From assembly GCF_030272615.1 (NCBI RefSeq), contig NC_081411.1, forward strand, positions 829,366,897 through 829,430,896: a stretch of 64,000 nucleotides of DNA, read 5' to 3'. The notes under the pieces are model-generated. The model searched no databases and was not told where the DNA came from. It saw only the letters and a program-made list of their open reading frames with translations. Shown here piece after piece: positions 21,773 to 33,519 of the stretch (within the stretch, counting starts at the first letter, position 1; each line of letters opens with the position of its first letter). Origin of the DNA: Cryptomeria japonica (lineage: Eukaryota > Streptophyta > Pinopsida > Cupressales > Cupressaceae). The position numbers were made by a program, and so were the translations under genes.

Positions 21773-22109
21773 ACATTAGTTGAGATGTTTGACAAAAAAC
21801 TACTTTCAAAGTTATAATTCAATAATCTATATACTTGCAAAATTTGACTATACTGATAATATATACAATAGTCAATAAAATAGTAAATCCAGATATACTC
21901 TCCTTATCGATATACTGTACAAAACTTCTGATTTTGCATGCTCGGTGATCAATGTTCTGTGTGATGCACTTGTTCTTTGCTTACTGTTCTGTTCACTCCT
22001 CGGTTCACTGCTCTTGGGTACTAAACTTACTCTACTCGGTATACTCCCTGTATACTACACTCCTTTTGTTTGATACTATACTTTGATGCTTTGAATACTA
22101 TATCACTCC

Positions 22110-25100
22110 CCCATTTTGACAAACATCAAAATTTAGTTACCATTCGGTGGTGGTAACTGGTCAAAAATGGATTTATACTTTGTCCATGCTTCGGTGAGAG
22201 AAATAGAGAGGGCATCCTTTACACCGTCTATTAAAGAATTTTGCACTTGAATATCAGCCAATAATGATATTAAGCCATCTAGAGTGCTTCCCTCTGGTGT
22301 AGTAGACAAGAATGTGGCTCGGTTGATCTATTCTTGGACGGATGAAAGATGAGGAAGAAATAATGTCTGAAGTGTCATTATGTCCATCCCGATCTTGTGT
22401 TCTCCATTTCTTAGGTCCAATTGTTGAGCCATGAGCTATTGTAACTTTGTATAGAAATTCTGAACTGAATTGGGCTCCGTGGTCAACTTATTTGAGAGAT
22501 CGGTGATCTCTTTCTCAATTGCTTCTATTTTATTTTTGATGTCTTTAATGAATAAAGAAAATGTACAGAGTTTTTGAAATAAATAATGAATGTGCTTGAG
22601 TTGAGGAGTCAACTCAACAATAAATTTGACAAGTTTGACTTTGCCAATAGCTATAGCTTTCTGTACCTCTTCTATCATTTTTGTAGTGAGCTCCTTGTCT
22701 TTTAGCTTGCTCAAATATTCCAATGCATCTACTCCAGATGTCTCTATCTTTGTTAGGAGTTCATCCAGTTGAATGTGGATGGTTGTATCTGTTGACATTG
22801 TAGCTTTAGGTAGCATATCTATTAAGAGTGCTTTCACCTTCCAAAGTACTTTATTTTTATTTTGAATTGCCATTTGCTTCTCTTGTTCGGCCTTTGCTTT
22901 GCATAGTTCACCGAAATCAATGAGTGCTTGCCCCTTTAATTATGATATGTCTACATTGGGCAACACTATTGGTTTTGATAAATCAACTTTAAAACTATGA
23001 TTTTTCATCTTCTTTTCTTTACCTTTCACCGATTGAACTAAGACAGTGGCTTGTGAGGCTTGATGACCCTCGGTAGGTTGCTCGGTAGAGGCAACACTTT
23101 GGTTGGTTTCTTTAGCCTCTATAGAGTCCTTTGGTGTCTCGGTACTCGATGTCTCAGTTGCAACATTATCAGTGCTAGAAGGTGCCCGAGACGTCTGTTC
23201 TTGAGTAGTACCTTCTCCTGTTGTAGACTTGTGACATTTGGTGCCTTGATTCGTATCTTGAGGGGTTTCAGTTGAGATAGGTTGATTGACCAGTGGATAA
23301 GGCTAAACTTGTTCCAAGACTGATTCACTGGATACAAGTTTTTCATATGCATTGCCTTCTATCATTTCCTATTCCGGTGCCTCTGTATCCATGATATCTT
23401 CATCTATTTGAATGGTGTCAGTAGGTTCTTGCTCGGTAACATCAGGATCTTGCTCGGTGACATCAACTATTTCAACTTCAGCTTGCTCACCAGCATCCTT
23501 GATTTTAAAGATTTCCTGCCACTTTGCTTTTGTCTCATTTTCTACTTCAATATACAACCCATTCATCAGTTTTAAGGCTCTTTGTTTTACAAGAAACTTT
23601 GTGTTGTAGGTTGTCAGATGTTCTTTCATTTCAGCTACCGACATGTTAGGAAAGAGATGTACCAGACTTCTTTCTCTGATCTGTTTCTCCGAGTCCATTG
23701 CATACTTCCACCTATTGTAAATATGTAAATATAATTCATTTGGAAGTGGCTTAGATAGTTCCAATGGAGCCAACCGGAATTTTAGAAGTGTGCAGATGAT
23801 AGCTTCTTCAATTTGTCTCTTTTCATCATTATTTCTGGTTTCATACTTAACATATCTGAATCCTCCAAATCCACCATATTCTTTTAGATTAGCACAAAAA
23901 TTTTCAACACTATGTACATTTACCTTTTTGCTCTTGACAATCTAAATCTTCAGATTCAATGTCACTAGACTCTTTTGCCAAAATGAGTCTCCGAGTAGAT
24001 TTCTTGTAGGTCTTTGTTACCTTGGGAACAACAACACTCTTTGTTTTCTTACTCAGTGAAGTTGCAGATGCTCTAGTGTTAGGTCGCTTTGCTGGAGGAG
24101 TCGGTGAGGCCTTTGATGTGTCCTGTTTCTTTCTTTTCAACACTTTTCCCTTAGGCAATTCGATGCTCAGTGTTATAGCTGCCTCTTGGGCTTCAGATTC
24201 CTCTTCAGTAATGGCTAAAGTGCCTTTAATAGGTGTGGAGGAAGAGTCTTCTTTGAATTTCTCTGATAATGCCTTTATCATCTTTGTTGCCTTTCTTGTA
24301 GCTTTGGATACTACAATGCTTATTTTTACTTTTTCCTTCACTTCTTCATAGGTTCCATACCTCAGCTCGATAACATGTCTTGGCAATGTGAGAAATGCAT
24401 CAATTTGTTGTTGTGTGATGTCAAAATCAATCTTGTATCCCATAGGTGACAAAGATTGAGTTCTTGGTTCCATAACATTCACATAACAATAATCAGTGTC
24501 TATTTCAAAACATATGGCATCTTTGTATTTCTCCACTAGCTTGGGTGGAATTCGGTACTTGTTATGCATTTTCTCTTGAAACTTACTGAAGTAATCATCC
24601 ATAATATCATTGAAATTATCACCTAGCTTCTTAATGAAGTCATTGATCTGATGGGTGATTGGTCGGTGTAGTTCCCAAACAACTTTACCAACTGATGGAA
24701 AGAATTTTTCAAAATAGAAAAACATGCATACAAGTAGTGATCCAAACTTTAGTGTATTAGCCGAGTTGTTCTTCTTCGGCTTCCTGATGGTGTTCAGATT
24801 CTCAAATAGGTTTTTCAGCAACACCTCACATAGATCAATTTTCATTCCCTTCTTCACAATTTTGTATGCTAGGTCTACGGCTGCACAGGGTACACTATTT
24901 TCCATTGCCGATTGGAAGAAACAGTAACCTATTACTCTAATGGCAATTTTTAGTTCTACATCAATGACATTATTCAATTTCAATCCTCTGCAATCTGATT
25001 CCACTCCGGTTAAACTGATCAATTCCTTCTGTGATATCATCTTTTGAGCTCGGGAATGATCATAAATAGGGTAACCGATAATCAGATGGATGATTTCCTT

Positions 25101-25484
25101 GGTAATCTTAAACGGTTGCTCTTCTAGCCACATGAAATCATCATGAACTCTACTCAAAACAAACTTGACCCAATGGGGTTTGAACACATGGGGATAGGTT
25201 AGGGCTTCAGTTAATCCCTTGATGTTAATGTGCTCATACTTGCTATTCAGTTTACTATCGATGCACAATTCATCATATGTGTCTTTGATTTCAACATGAC
25301 CGAGTTCTTCAACACGACATTTGGTGAAGAATCTCACATCCTCGACTAATGACACTCTATCCGAGATGAGTGAAAATGCGATTTTGTCATCTGGTTCAGA
25401 TGCAACTTTGGGAGTTAAAGAGTATTTTAGTGAGCGATTTTCTACATTCTTAACAATGATGGGATCTTGGATCTTAGGTGCCAT
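22110..25484 (-). pseudogene. ORF2 of the nested element: long protein of unknown function (originally about 1,100 codons)
   Basis: An open frame of 524 codons (25484-23910) starts MAPKIQDPIIVKN. After one frame change near 23910 the protein-like sequence goes on to about 22110 (open pieces 23773-23369 and 22873-22436), with only a few TAG/TAA stops. The first about 380 residues look globular and helical (VIGYCFFQSAMENS; SLLVCMFFYFEKFFPS). Then comes a basic Ser/Thr/Pro-rich linker with nuclear-signal-like KRKK and PAKRP (about 450-490). Next is a second compact region (LKEYGGFGGFRYVKYE), an acidic Glu/Thr-rich linker, and a helical C-terminus. No pol, gag or transposase motif is seen. A relation to the 'putative plant transposon protein' families is possible but untested. 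Confidence 0.75.
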
Positions 25485-26039
25485 TTGTAGATTTCAGATA
25501 AAAACTAACAAAAGATCCTTAGGGTTTGAGGATTTTCAAATGATAGACATTTTACACTTAGTAGATAATAGCAACTTGATAAGATCAGTAAACCAGCTTA
25601 ACAATGCATTGAGATTGATGTAAATACCTTGACTTTGCTTTGTAGGAGGTTTGATCACCTTAGATCCGCTTTGCTCTATTCTCTCAAAAACTTGGTAAGT
25701 AAAAATGACTGTGAAAATGCTTTAAGTACATAATATGCCTTATCGGGCTCTGTGCAGGTTAGGTCAAAAACATTAAATGCACTCAGTTCCACTAAACTGA
25801 TTTACTCTCCTTTTTTTCATTTTAACCGGGTAACCAAACTTCCTTCATTTATCGACTTGACAGGTTTCCTATATTCACCGACTTGACAGGTTTCCCGTAA
25901 AGTGCTCCAAAAGGCTTGATAGAATTTCAAACTTACTACTACATCTTAACTATATAGATTTTGAATTAAGTACATAATAAAATAGGAACTGTTAAGATTT
26001 AACCTTGAGAGAATGCAGTCCCTTCATACCTTTACCGAT
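25485..26039 (-). other. Spacer between ORF1 and ORF2 of the nested element
   Basis: These 555 bp have no open frame of note. They hold a short tandem duplication (TCGACTTGACAGGTTTCC and CCGACTTGACAGGTTTCC, about 25853-25893). Expression of ORF2, which lies downstream of ORF1, would need an internal promoter, splicing or reinitiation. I cannot decide among these from sequence. Confidence 0.5.
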
Positions 26040-27381
26040 TAATTTGAACTAGGTGCACCTAAGTCGGTAGGTAAGGTGCTTTCTTCATTTGACACAATTT
26101 CCTTCTTTTTCCAAATCATCTTTAATTTTTCTTTTATTTCTTCAGTGTCTTTTCTAGGTTGATCTCTGCAATCTCTAGCCAAGTGTCCAACTTTGTGACA
26201 ATGAAAACATGTCATACCGGGATTTATGCATGATCTTCAATTGTTCATCCCAAACCTTATAAAGTAGTTGGCACTTATATGTCCATATCTTCCACAACAT
26301 TCACACCATATCCTTGTATTGTAATCCCATGGTACTACAGAATACTGTCGGTAAGGATTTGTGTGAGCTCAGTAACCTCTAGCATTTGCTCAGTGTGCAG
26401 ACCACATATAGTTCTTTTGCTTAAACCAACACTTATCGGTACTATGTCCATATCTATTGTAGTTTTTACAAAACCCTTTGAATTTTGCCTTCTGATAATT
26501 GTTAATAGACTTTGTCTTACATTGATTAGATGTGTGACCATATTTATTGCAGTTGTAACAATAACCATTGGACTTAGTGACATTCGGTTGCTTACCTTTT
26601 CTGAGTTGGCACATGTTGGTAGTGTGACCTTGATTTCCACAATAGTTGCAAATAGGCTTCTTTCTTTTGATTCTAGCTTGCTTTAATAATTCTCCTCTCT
26701 CAGTAGTATGAATTCCCTTCTTGGTAGAGTCTTTTCCTTTGTAACCAAGTCCTGCATCTTTGTTGGGTCATCTTGTATTCAGTTGCTCATCCAACATCTC
26801 TGATACTTCATAACTCTTCTTTAGTGTTTCTTTGGATTTCTTCTCTGTTTCAAGTTCATCGGTCAACCTTGATACTTCAAGTTTCAATGCCTGATTCTCA
26901 TCATTTTTCAGATTTGCTTCATGATGTGCATAACCTAGTTGATCTGATAGGTTTTGTTGAATTCCAATCATCCTTGTGATTTCATCATTCTTATCAGATA
27001 CTTAGGCTTCAAGTTGTTGTTTCTCTCTTTCTAGATCTCTTACTTTATCCTCAGTTGTCCTCAATGCATCAAGATTTTCAGCCATCTTTATGCTGAAATG
27101 TTCATGTTCTCTTTTCATTGCTTTTAGTTGATCAGCCAGTGCTTTGTTGTTTTCTTTCAATACTCCAATCATTTCTTTGGTCTCTTCAGACATACTATTC
27201 TCAAATGATGTCTCAATTTGTTCCACTAACTCTTGAGAGTCCTGCAAATCATCAGATAATCTTCTTCTCACTTTTAGAGATTTTTGCATTTGCCTTTGCA
27301 TGTCTGCAATCACTTGATTTGCATGATCCAGCTCTTCTTGTAGATACACAATCCTCTGAGATTGTTTATAGCCTTTCATTG
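26040..27381 (-). pseudogene. ORF1 of the nested element: coiled-coil protein with five zinc knuckles
   Basis: The Met at 27381 lies about 50 bp after the primer site. About 200 residues of heptad-rich sequence follow (QRIVYLQEELDHANQVIADM; VSRLTDELETEKKSKETL), broken by a TAG near 27003 and another near 26768. Then five CX2CX4HX4C units lie between 26650 and 26160. Three are intact (CNYCGNQGHTTNMC, CYNCNKYGHTSNQC, CFHCHKVGHLARDC); one has its second Cys and one its last Cys changed to Tyr. The usual copia gag capsid (UBN2-type) domain is absent. It could be a gag C-terminal half that binds RNA and joins particles of a partner. Confidence 0.8.
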
Positions 27382-27427
27382 ATAAGATCTTTCTTTTTAG
27401 GCAGTTAAATCCTTTTCCAAGATTGAA

Positions 27428-27439
27428 GCTCTGATACCA
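27428..27439 (-). other. Primer-binding site of the nested element (tRNA-Met)
   Basis: On the minus strand TGGTATCAGAGC follows the LTR end AACA after two bases. It is a perfect match to the plant initiator tRNA-Met type primer site. Confidence 0.93.
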
Positions 27440-27441
27440 AT

Positions 27442-28341
27442 TGTTAGGCCCAATATGAAAAGCTAATGTACTAAGAGGGGAGGGGTGGATTAGTACTTCA
27501 AAACTTTTCTTCAATAATATCTTTACTGTTATGCATAAACCAAAAACTGCTGCAACATAACATAAAGCTAAAACAAATAGATAACAATCATACATGATTC
27601 ACTCCATAACACATATATTTTGGTTATGCAAAAACTCTTGGTTAGAGAGAAAAACTGCGGTGGGGATGGCACCCACAACTTCACTACTGCAATAATAAAG
27701 GTTGCTCGGTTAGAGCTACATGTTTAGCTATTTCTAATAGCTTGCTCTATTAGGAGTATCAAGATCTGTTATATCTACCTTGCTAAAGGATTTTACAACA
27801 CTTAATCTAAATCCTGCACCTGGTTAGAGGCTTTACAATTTATAGACTTGATTAGAGTCTTTTACCCTGTTAAAGGTTTCTCTTACAACTTAAAAATATT
27901 ACAATAAAATCATTACAAATATCTACAACTTTACATCTGAAATGTTATAGCAGATTCTATGTGCTTAGAATAAGATTACCTTGCTTATAACATACCTCGG
28001 TAACCCATATAGTAACTCAGTAAACCCTTCTATTTACTCTATTCTTTGGCTGTTCTCTGAAATCCTTCTAGGTGAGCTCTGTGTCTCTGTAACAGTCATA
28101 ACACTTAGTTCTTTCACATGTTTTGCTTCATATATTTCTATATCTTCCTTTCTGTCATTCTACATATATATTTCTAATCTTAATCCATGTTGTATAAATA
28201 GATCTCTTATGTCAGTGATCCATTCATTGCTTCGATCTTACAAACATGTTTTATTGAATGAATAACCATGCAAAATATTTTATTGGTTATATGATAACTT
28301 TGAACATAAAACTAATGGCAACTTGATAAGTAGTATCAACA
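27442..28341 (-). repeat. 5' LTR of the nested element (internally deleted)
   Basis: It matches 20570-21759 but lacks about 290 bp near its minus-strand start (U3), between the TTATTGGTTATATG and ATAACTTTGAACA parts near 28295. It also starts TGTTGATACTAC, three bases longer than the 3' copy. Confidence 0.88.
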
Positions 28342-29391
28342 GGTCTGTTGAGTGCCATGAAAAGATTTACTTTTCTGTTGTTCTCATTGTCATCATCTTC
28401 TGATGGATCTTCACCATCTATTGTGTAATCCTCAATGGTATATAAGTTTTTTTGGTTCTGGTAGCCTCTTCTTCCTTACCGCTAGTCATTCCTATCTCTG
28501 TTTTTGCTGGAAGATCTTCTGAACTCTCTTGACTCATCTCCATCGGTTTCTTTGTGAGGACAACTTGCAACGAAGTGTCCTACTTTCCTGCAATTGAAGC
28601 ATTTTAGTGGTAACTTTCCTTTGTACTAGCCAAATCCTCTTTTGAGCTTTCTGACAATGTTTTCTACTTCAGCATCAGTCTCCACTAGATTCTTTATGAG
28701 TAATAGCTTCTTTGCCCTTTTTGGTGATGTTGAATGCTACTTCTTTCCTTATGGAAGTCTCACCGGTTGCTCTCATCTCATAGGCTGTCAGGGAGACAAA
28801 TAGTTCATCCATTGTAAAAGTCTTCAGATCCTTGGTTTCTTCTATGGTTGACACCTTAGTATCATATTTGGGAGTGAGGGATCTAAGTATCTTTTTGACA
28901 AGAATCTTATCTGCAGTTTCTTCTCCAAGTCCTCTAATAGTATTCATAGTTTCATCAAATCTGTAAAGATAGTCTGCAATCTTTTCATCATCTTTCATCT
29001 TGATGCTTTCAAGTTGGCTCCTTAGCGTTTGTATCTTGGCTTCCTTGACCTTTGCATCTCCCTTAAACAACATCTGCAATTTATCCCATGTCTCCTTTGT
29101 TGAAACACAGTGCATGACTTTGACAAATTCATTATCGGACAGTCCACTCAAGATGGCATGTTTTGCCTTTGCATTATTCTCATACTCCCTTTTTTGATCT
29201 GGATCAATGGGAGGTTTATTGGGAATGACATACCCATTCCTGACCGACATCCACACATCAAAACCAAAAGATGAAATATAGGTCTCCATTCTTCTACTCC
29301 AGAAGGCATAGTTGGATCCATAAAACATGGGGGCTTTTGAGGAAGTGGACTCACTCCTTGGCATTGTGCTCAAAGTCCAGAATCTACCCAA
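28342..29391 (-). pseudogene. copia-2 gag, 5' part
   Basis: The Met at 29391 lies 25 bp after the primer site; a second Met at 29364 is also possible. The 238-codon frame has the copia gag capsid signature: FYGSNYAFWSRRMETYIS, KETWDKLQMLFKGD, and KVKEAKIQTLRSQLESIKM followed by EKIADYLYRF (UBN2-type domain). After a stop near 28675 the sequence continues through a zinc knuckle CFNCRKVGHFVASC (about 28560-28602) and an acidic part, then is cut at 28342 by the nested element. Gag builds the particle. Confidence 0.9.
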
Positions 29392-29415
29392 GGTTTAAAG
29401 ATAATTGGGAACTAG

Positions 29416-29427
29416 GCTCTGATACCA
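29416..29427 (-). other. copia-2 primer-binding site (tRNA-Met)
   Basis: On the minus strand TGGTATCAGAGC lies two bases after the 5' LTR end TTCAACA. Confidence 0.93.
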
Positions 29428-29429
29428 AT

Positions 29430-30804
29430 TGTTGAACATAGAGTACCACGTAGAGGGGGTGAATTAGTGGTTCCTAACTTGAAATCTTTACCAATTCAAT
29501 TCCAGACAATCAACTTTTTACTTAACCACTAAATAGTCATACCGGTAATGCAAAAGAGAAGAACAACGAGATCATCCACACTCAAGAAGTTCAGAACACC
29601 AGATTTACATGGAAAACCCAATATGGGAAAAATCTCGGTGAGAAGAACTGCTGGAGACTACTTCTCCAATCCAGCCTCATAAGTAAAACTCAAATTTACA
29701 AATATTTTGGGCACCAACCCAAGGAGCACCAACCCCTGCACCAAGCTTCAACTTGGAAATGTATAATGAAATACTATTTGAATACAGTTAAGGGTTCTTG
29801 TTGCAAATGAAATTTTGCAACTCTTGAATCAAATTAATCTCTGCCAGTTTACAATATTTTCTCCTCCACTAGAACTCACACTACTGGTTGTGAGATTTGT
29901 TGTCTCTATTTCTCAGCCTCTGTTATCTGTCTCTCCCTCTCACACATAGTCTCTCACTAGGATGTTGCCTTTACTGCCACACCTGACCGGTTAGGCTCAA
30001 CTGTCAGACTATGATACTTCTGACAGAATCCTCTCACCAGTTTTCTTGCTCACTCTCACTACTCTCTTCCCTCTAATCTTCACGACATTAATTTTTTTGT
30101 CCATAACTCTCATTTCTTATCGGATGATTCTTGACAAAATGCAATTCAAAGTTTTGATGGTTAGGGTTTCCTCACCATCTATGAGGAAAACCAAATCCAA
30201 TCAGATCCTACATTATCTGATCACCTTGATGTCCATCTGTTCATCTCCATCATTTCTGCGCCTTTTAAAACATGTTTTCCAAAAAAGAGAAACATGATCC
30301 ATTATTTCAATCTACATCTATCAAACTGCTATTAATACCTTTGTTGTTTCCTTGTCGAGGTATTATTTCAATTCAATCTTCTTGCTTTGATCAAGGCACC
30401 AACTGCTTCCCTGATCTTCCTCTGTCATTCCTTCTTCCTTGAGCTGCAATCAGTCTGATGCCAACCCTTGATTTGCAACTCCTTCATTAATGGTGAATAT
30501 TTGTTTCATCAACCCTATCGATGAAGCTCCACCAACCACAACACACTTGCCACCTCAACTCCACATGGCATCACACCAATCAAGACATGACCTACCAACA
30601 TGTAGCAAGACATTGCCAACACATATAGGTAAAACCTTTTGCAAGTAGAGTGTTCTTCTTCTATTAACCGGTTTCACATCTTTACTTCTAGTGGCGTGAG
30701 ACAACTTTTAACATTCTGCCTCTTCAACATGGGCAACCAACCATCCTCCATGCTCAATCTCCACCAGTTGACATCAATGGCAACTTAGTGCCAAAATGCC
30801 AATA
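29430..30804 (-). repeat. copia-2 5' LTR
   Basis: It is the partner of 14807-16216, with a length of 1375 versus 1410 bp. Its minus-strand start reads TATTGGCATTTTGG, a G-to-A change of the usual TGTTGG. The target-site duplication GTTGC follows at 30805-30809. Confidence 0.92.
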
Positions 30805-31732
30805 GTTGCAAAATGGTTTAGACCATTATATTTGAGAGAGATGGTTTGACACAAATGGAGGCATGGTATCAACATGATTGAGGATAAGCAAGATAGACTG
30901 GATGACCAACAAATGTATCCATGGTAGTATGGACCAGTGTAACAGTATGGTATGCAAATGGTTAATCTAATTACACATTGTTTCAAGTTTGGATGATGAG
31001 TATAATTACATTGATTGATTTTGCATGTTCAAGGAGATGGATGAATGACAAATTTAATCTTTGTTCATATTTGTATGATTGATAAAAAAATTAGGGCACA
31101 AATAGTGTATCTTTCTATGATTGTGTCTTTGTATCTTGACCTGCATTCCTCCGCATTGCATGATCTGGTTGTGTAGTTTTAGAGTACATTTTGAAATTAG
31201 CAAGAAAATTATTTCTAAACTCTCATATCTTAACATCATTTATAAGAAAATTTTGGTGACTATTCTCTAGATTGCACTATAATAGGGTTAAGTGTCTTAG
31301 ATGTGCACCAAAATGCTCTGCTCTTCTCTAGATGGATATATATGCTCGTGCAAAGATGGGGTTATGATCAATAAGGTATAAGGGTTCATCTATATAAGAT
31401 TTAGTTCATCTGGAATATTGTAGTGCAATATCTAAAGTGTTGAAGTGTCACTGTAATTATAGGATGAGGAGTAACAATAGGATCAATAGGGTGGTGATAT
31501 GATTCTGTAGTTGGTTAATGTGCTCTAGGAGCTTCTTGGCCACTTAGGACTGAGACATGAGGGGAATAAGTAGGAGGAATCTCACCATTTTGGTCATCAA
31601 GAGAGAGAGAGAGAGAAGTCATGTTTACCTCGTAGCAGAGTAGATGTTGTGGATTAGGATGCAGTTGTAGGTAGTCATATGAGAGATCTTTTGAGATCTT
31701 CCCCCCCTACTTTTGATGGTTCTATTAGTGGT
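30805..31732 (+). other. Flank between copia-2 and a solo LTR; start of gypsy-2 gag near its end
   Basis: Most of this 0.9 kb has no assignable content. Short protein-like pieces occur (for example QDRLDDQQMYPW near 30885). Towards the end, from about 31670, the frame gives RSSPPTFDGSISG, which resembles the start of a Ty3/gypsy gag capsid domain and leads into the gag fragment after the solo LTR. A (GA)8 microsatellite lies at 31601-31616. The gypsy-2 5' LTR and primer site were not found. Confidence 0.4.
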
Positions 31733-32561
31733 TGTTAGGATTAATGACAATCTTAAAGATACTGAGAGGGGGGGGGGGGGTGAATCAGTATCTAACCGAT
31801 TAGCAGAATATTTAACCTTATTAAGAACTTTGCATCCCAAAATAGTGTACCTGTAAATAAGAATTAATGCAGCAAATAAGAATAACAAAGACAACATAGA
31901 GAACACACCATAACACAAGATATTTAATGAGGAAACCCGGTGTGGGAAAAAATTCGGTGGGATTTGTGACCCACAATACTCACTCACTGGTCAATTAATA
32001 AATATTACTTACAATGAGTGGCCTGGATGTCCAGGAAGGCCAACTGCCTAGAGCTCACTACTCAATAAGAGTCATAATGATTAAAAAAGTGGATTATGAA
32101 ATCCAATACAATGTACTACTTCAAATCAACATCAACTATGCCAGGTGCAGTACTGGTTTAAGCTCATTCTACAACCAAAACCTTATTAAAAATTTGCCTT
32201 GTGCATTTGCATATAACATCCTTCCTTTTCCTTATTTACTTACTCTCTCATTTATTCATTCCATTATTCATTACAAAATGACTTACAAGATCTCATACAT
32301 ATATGAGTCTATTACAATGTACCATATCGGCTTTACAAAAGATAATTACATTAAAATACAAAAACACAAGTTTATTCCCTGCTAGTTGGGGTGTCAGTAT
32401 ACATTGTTGCCACTGCCGATGAAGTGCTTGCTAGTGTATGTAGATCTCTATTACCATTGCCAATAATTGTCGGTGTCTTACCAGATGAATGCCAGAAGGT
32501 TGCAAGATGGTTGCCATCAATGACAACATCAACATTCTCATAAGAGTGCAGAACGCCAATA
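31733..32561 (-). repeat. Solo copia-type LTR in gypsy-2 gag
   Basis: On the plus strand it runs from TGTTAGGATTAATG to AACGCCAATA, which is the reverse complement of a TATTGGCG...CCTAACA LTR. Flanks GTGGT (31728-31732) and GTGGC (32562-32566) are a target-site duplication with one transition. No internal region is present, so the rest was lost by recombination between two LTRs. It has a 13-G run inside the CTGAGA...TGAATCAG block. Confidence 0.8.
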
Positions 32562-33460
32562 GTGGCATGGACTTGGATTCTAAATAAGCACAAGTATTTT
32601 TCTATGCATCCATATAGTAGTAACACCAAGACTAGATATGCGATCATGCATCTTTGCTACTTTGCATCTACATGGTGGCATATGGAGGAGCATAAGTTGC
32701 ATTTGGATATTGCGATGATTTCTTGGGAGTTATTCCTTGAGAGATTTCATGCCCGGTTCTTTTTAGATCATTGGAGGTAGAGAAATGAAGATGAGTTTCA
32801 TGATTTGAGGCACAAAAATATGATAGTTGAGAAGTACAAGCATAAGTTATTTAAACTTAAGCAATACGTTGGGATAGAAGATGATGAGCCCATGTTGATT
32901 CAACATTTTTTAGAGGTCTTAGTGACCGCATCAGTGGAGGGGTTTGACTTCTCAAGCCTAAGACTATGGAGGTAGCTATGAAGAAGGCGTGGTTGGTTGA
33001 GGAGAACCTGAATTTAGCTTTGGGAGGTGTGCTAGGAGTGAAAACTATTAGTACTCTAGTTATACGATTAGTTGTGAGAGGTGCTTAGTCACAATTTTTC
33101 AGGTTCTGCTTAGAAGAGTTTTTCTTCTTCTTTCAGAGAGAGTCAACAATGTTGAAAGAAGAATCCTCAAAATCAGAACTTTTTTTCATGGTGCTAGATT
33201 GCAATAGGATAGAGATCATGGTAAAAAATGAGATAGGTGGTCTCATCCTTATCAACCATCTTAGAGTTCTCAACAATAGTCTAGTAGAGGTAGCATTTAG
33301 AAAATTCAGTCCACCCCAACTACTTGGGGATTTAGTAGAGGGAATTGCTTCACTTGTGGACAACAAGGTCACTTTGCAGCTCATTTACCTCAAAGATCCA
33401 CACATATGTCTATTCAAAGGCTAGTTATTTCCAAGCCTATAGTTGGTGATGCAGGAAGAT
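32562..33460 (+). pseudogene. gypsy-2 gag (broken)
   Basis: The frame 32562-32780 carries ASTWWHMEEHKL and SWELFLERFHARFF, the core of the Ty3/gypsy gag capsid domain. Pieces such as EKYKHKLFKLKQYVG (about 32835) and EDDEPMLIQHFLEVL continue it. The N-terminal part lies before the solo LTR. Stops and frame changes are frequent. A nucleocapsid zinc knuckle could not be recognised with confidence in 33000-33430; RLVISKPI follows near 33417. Confidence 0.65.
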
Positions 33461-33519
33461 CCCATTGTGTATTTTCGGTGGTTGATAACCGTTAGGCTGA
33501 GCACTAGGCTACAATTGTT

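Larger units (their letters stand above)
20570..28341 (-). mobile_element. Nested non-autonomous LTR element with an unknown long ORF, inside copia-2 gag
   Basis: LTRs at 20570-21759 and 27442-28341 (minus orientation), a tRNA-Met primer site and a polypurine tract mark a complete element in the same orientation as its host. Between them I find no protease, integrase, RT or RNase H motif on either strand. ORF1 (27381-26040) is a coiled coil plus five zinc knuckles. ORF2 (25484-22110) is a long frame of unknown function. A clean 5-bp TSD is not seen; ACCT is present at both junctions on the minus strand. It would be classed as a large pol-less derivative dependent on a partner. Confidence 0.88.
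14807..30804 (-). mobile_element. copia-2: complete 16-kb Ty1/copia element with a nested insertion
   Basis: Read on the minus strand: 5' LTR (30804-29430), tRNA-Met primer site, gag, protease, integrase, RT, RNase H, polypurine tract, 3' LTR (16216-14807). The five bases GTTGC occur at 14802-14806 and 30805-30809, a perfect target-site duplication. The order integrase before RT defines Ty1/copia. Without the nested element (20570-28341) it would be about 8.2 kb. Pol has several stops and the first integrase catalytic Asp reads Asn, so it is inactive. Confidence 0.93.

Noticed and set aside
24022-24351. 109-codon plus-strand frame opposite ORF2
   Set aside because: Shadow of the minus-strand coding frame; its composition mirrors the basic linker of ORF2.
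31768-31780. Run of 13 G as a stand-alone G-quadruplex or sequencing artefact
   Set aside because: It is the variable G run of the LTR-end motif seen in all related LTRs; length may be uncertain, but the feature is the LTR motif.
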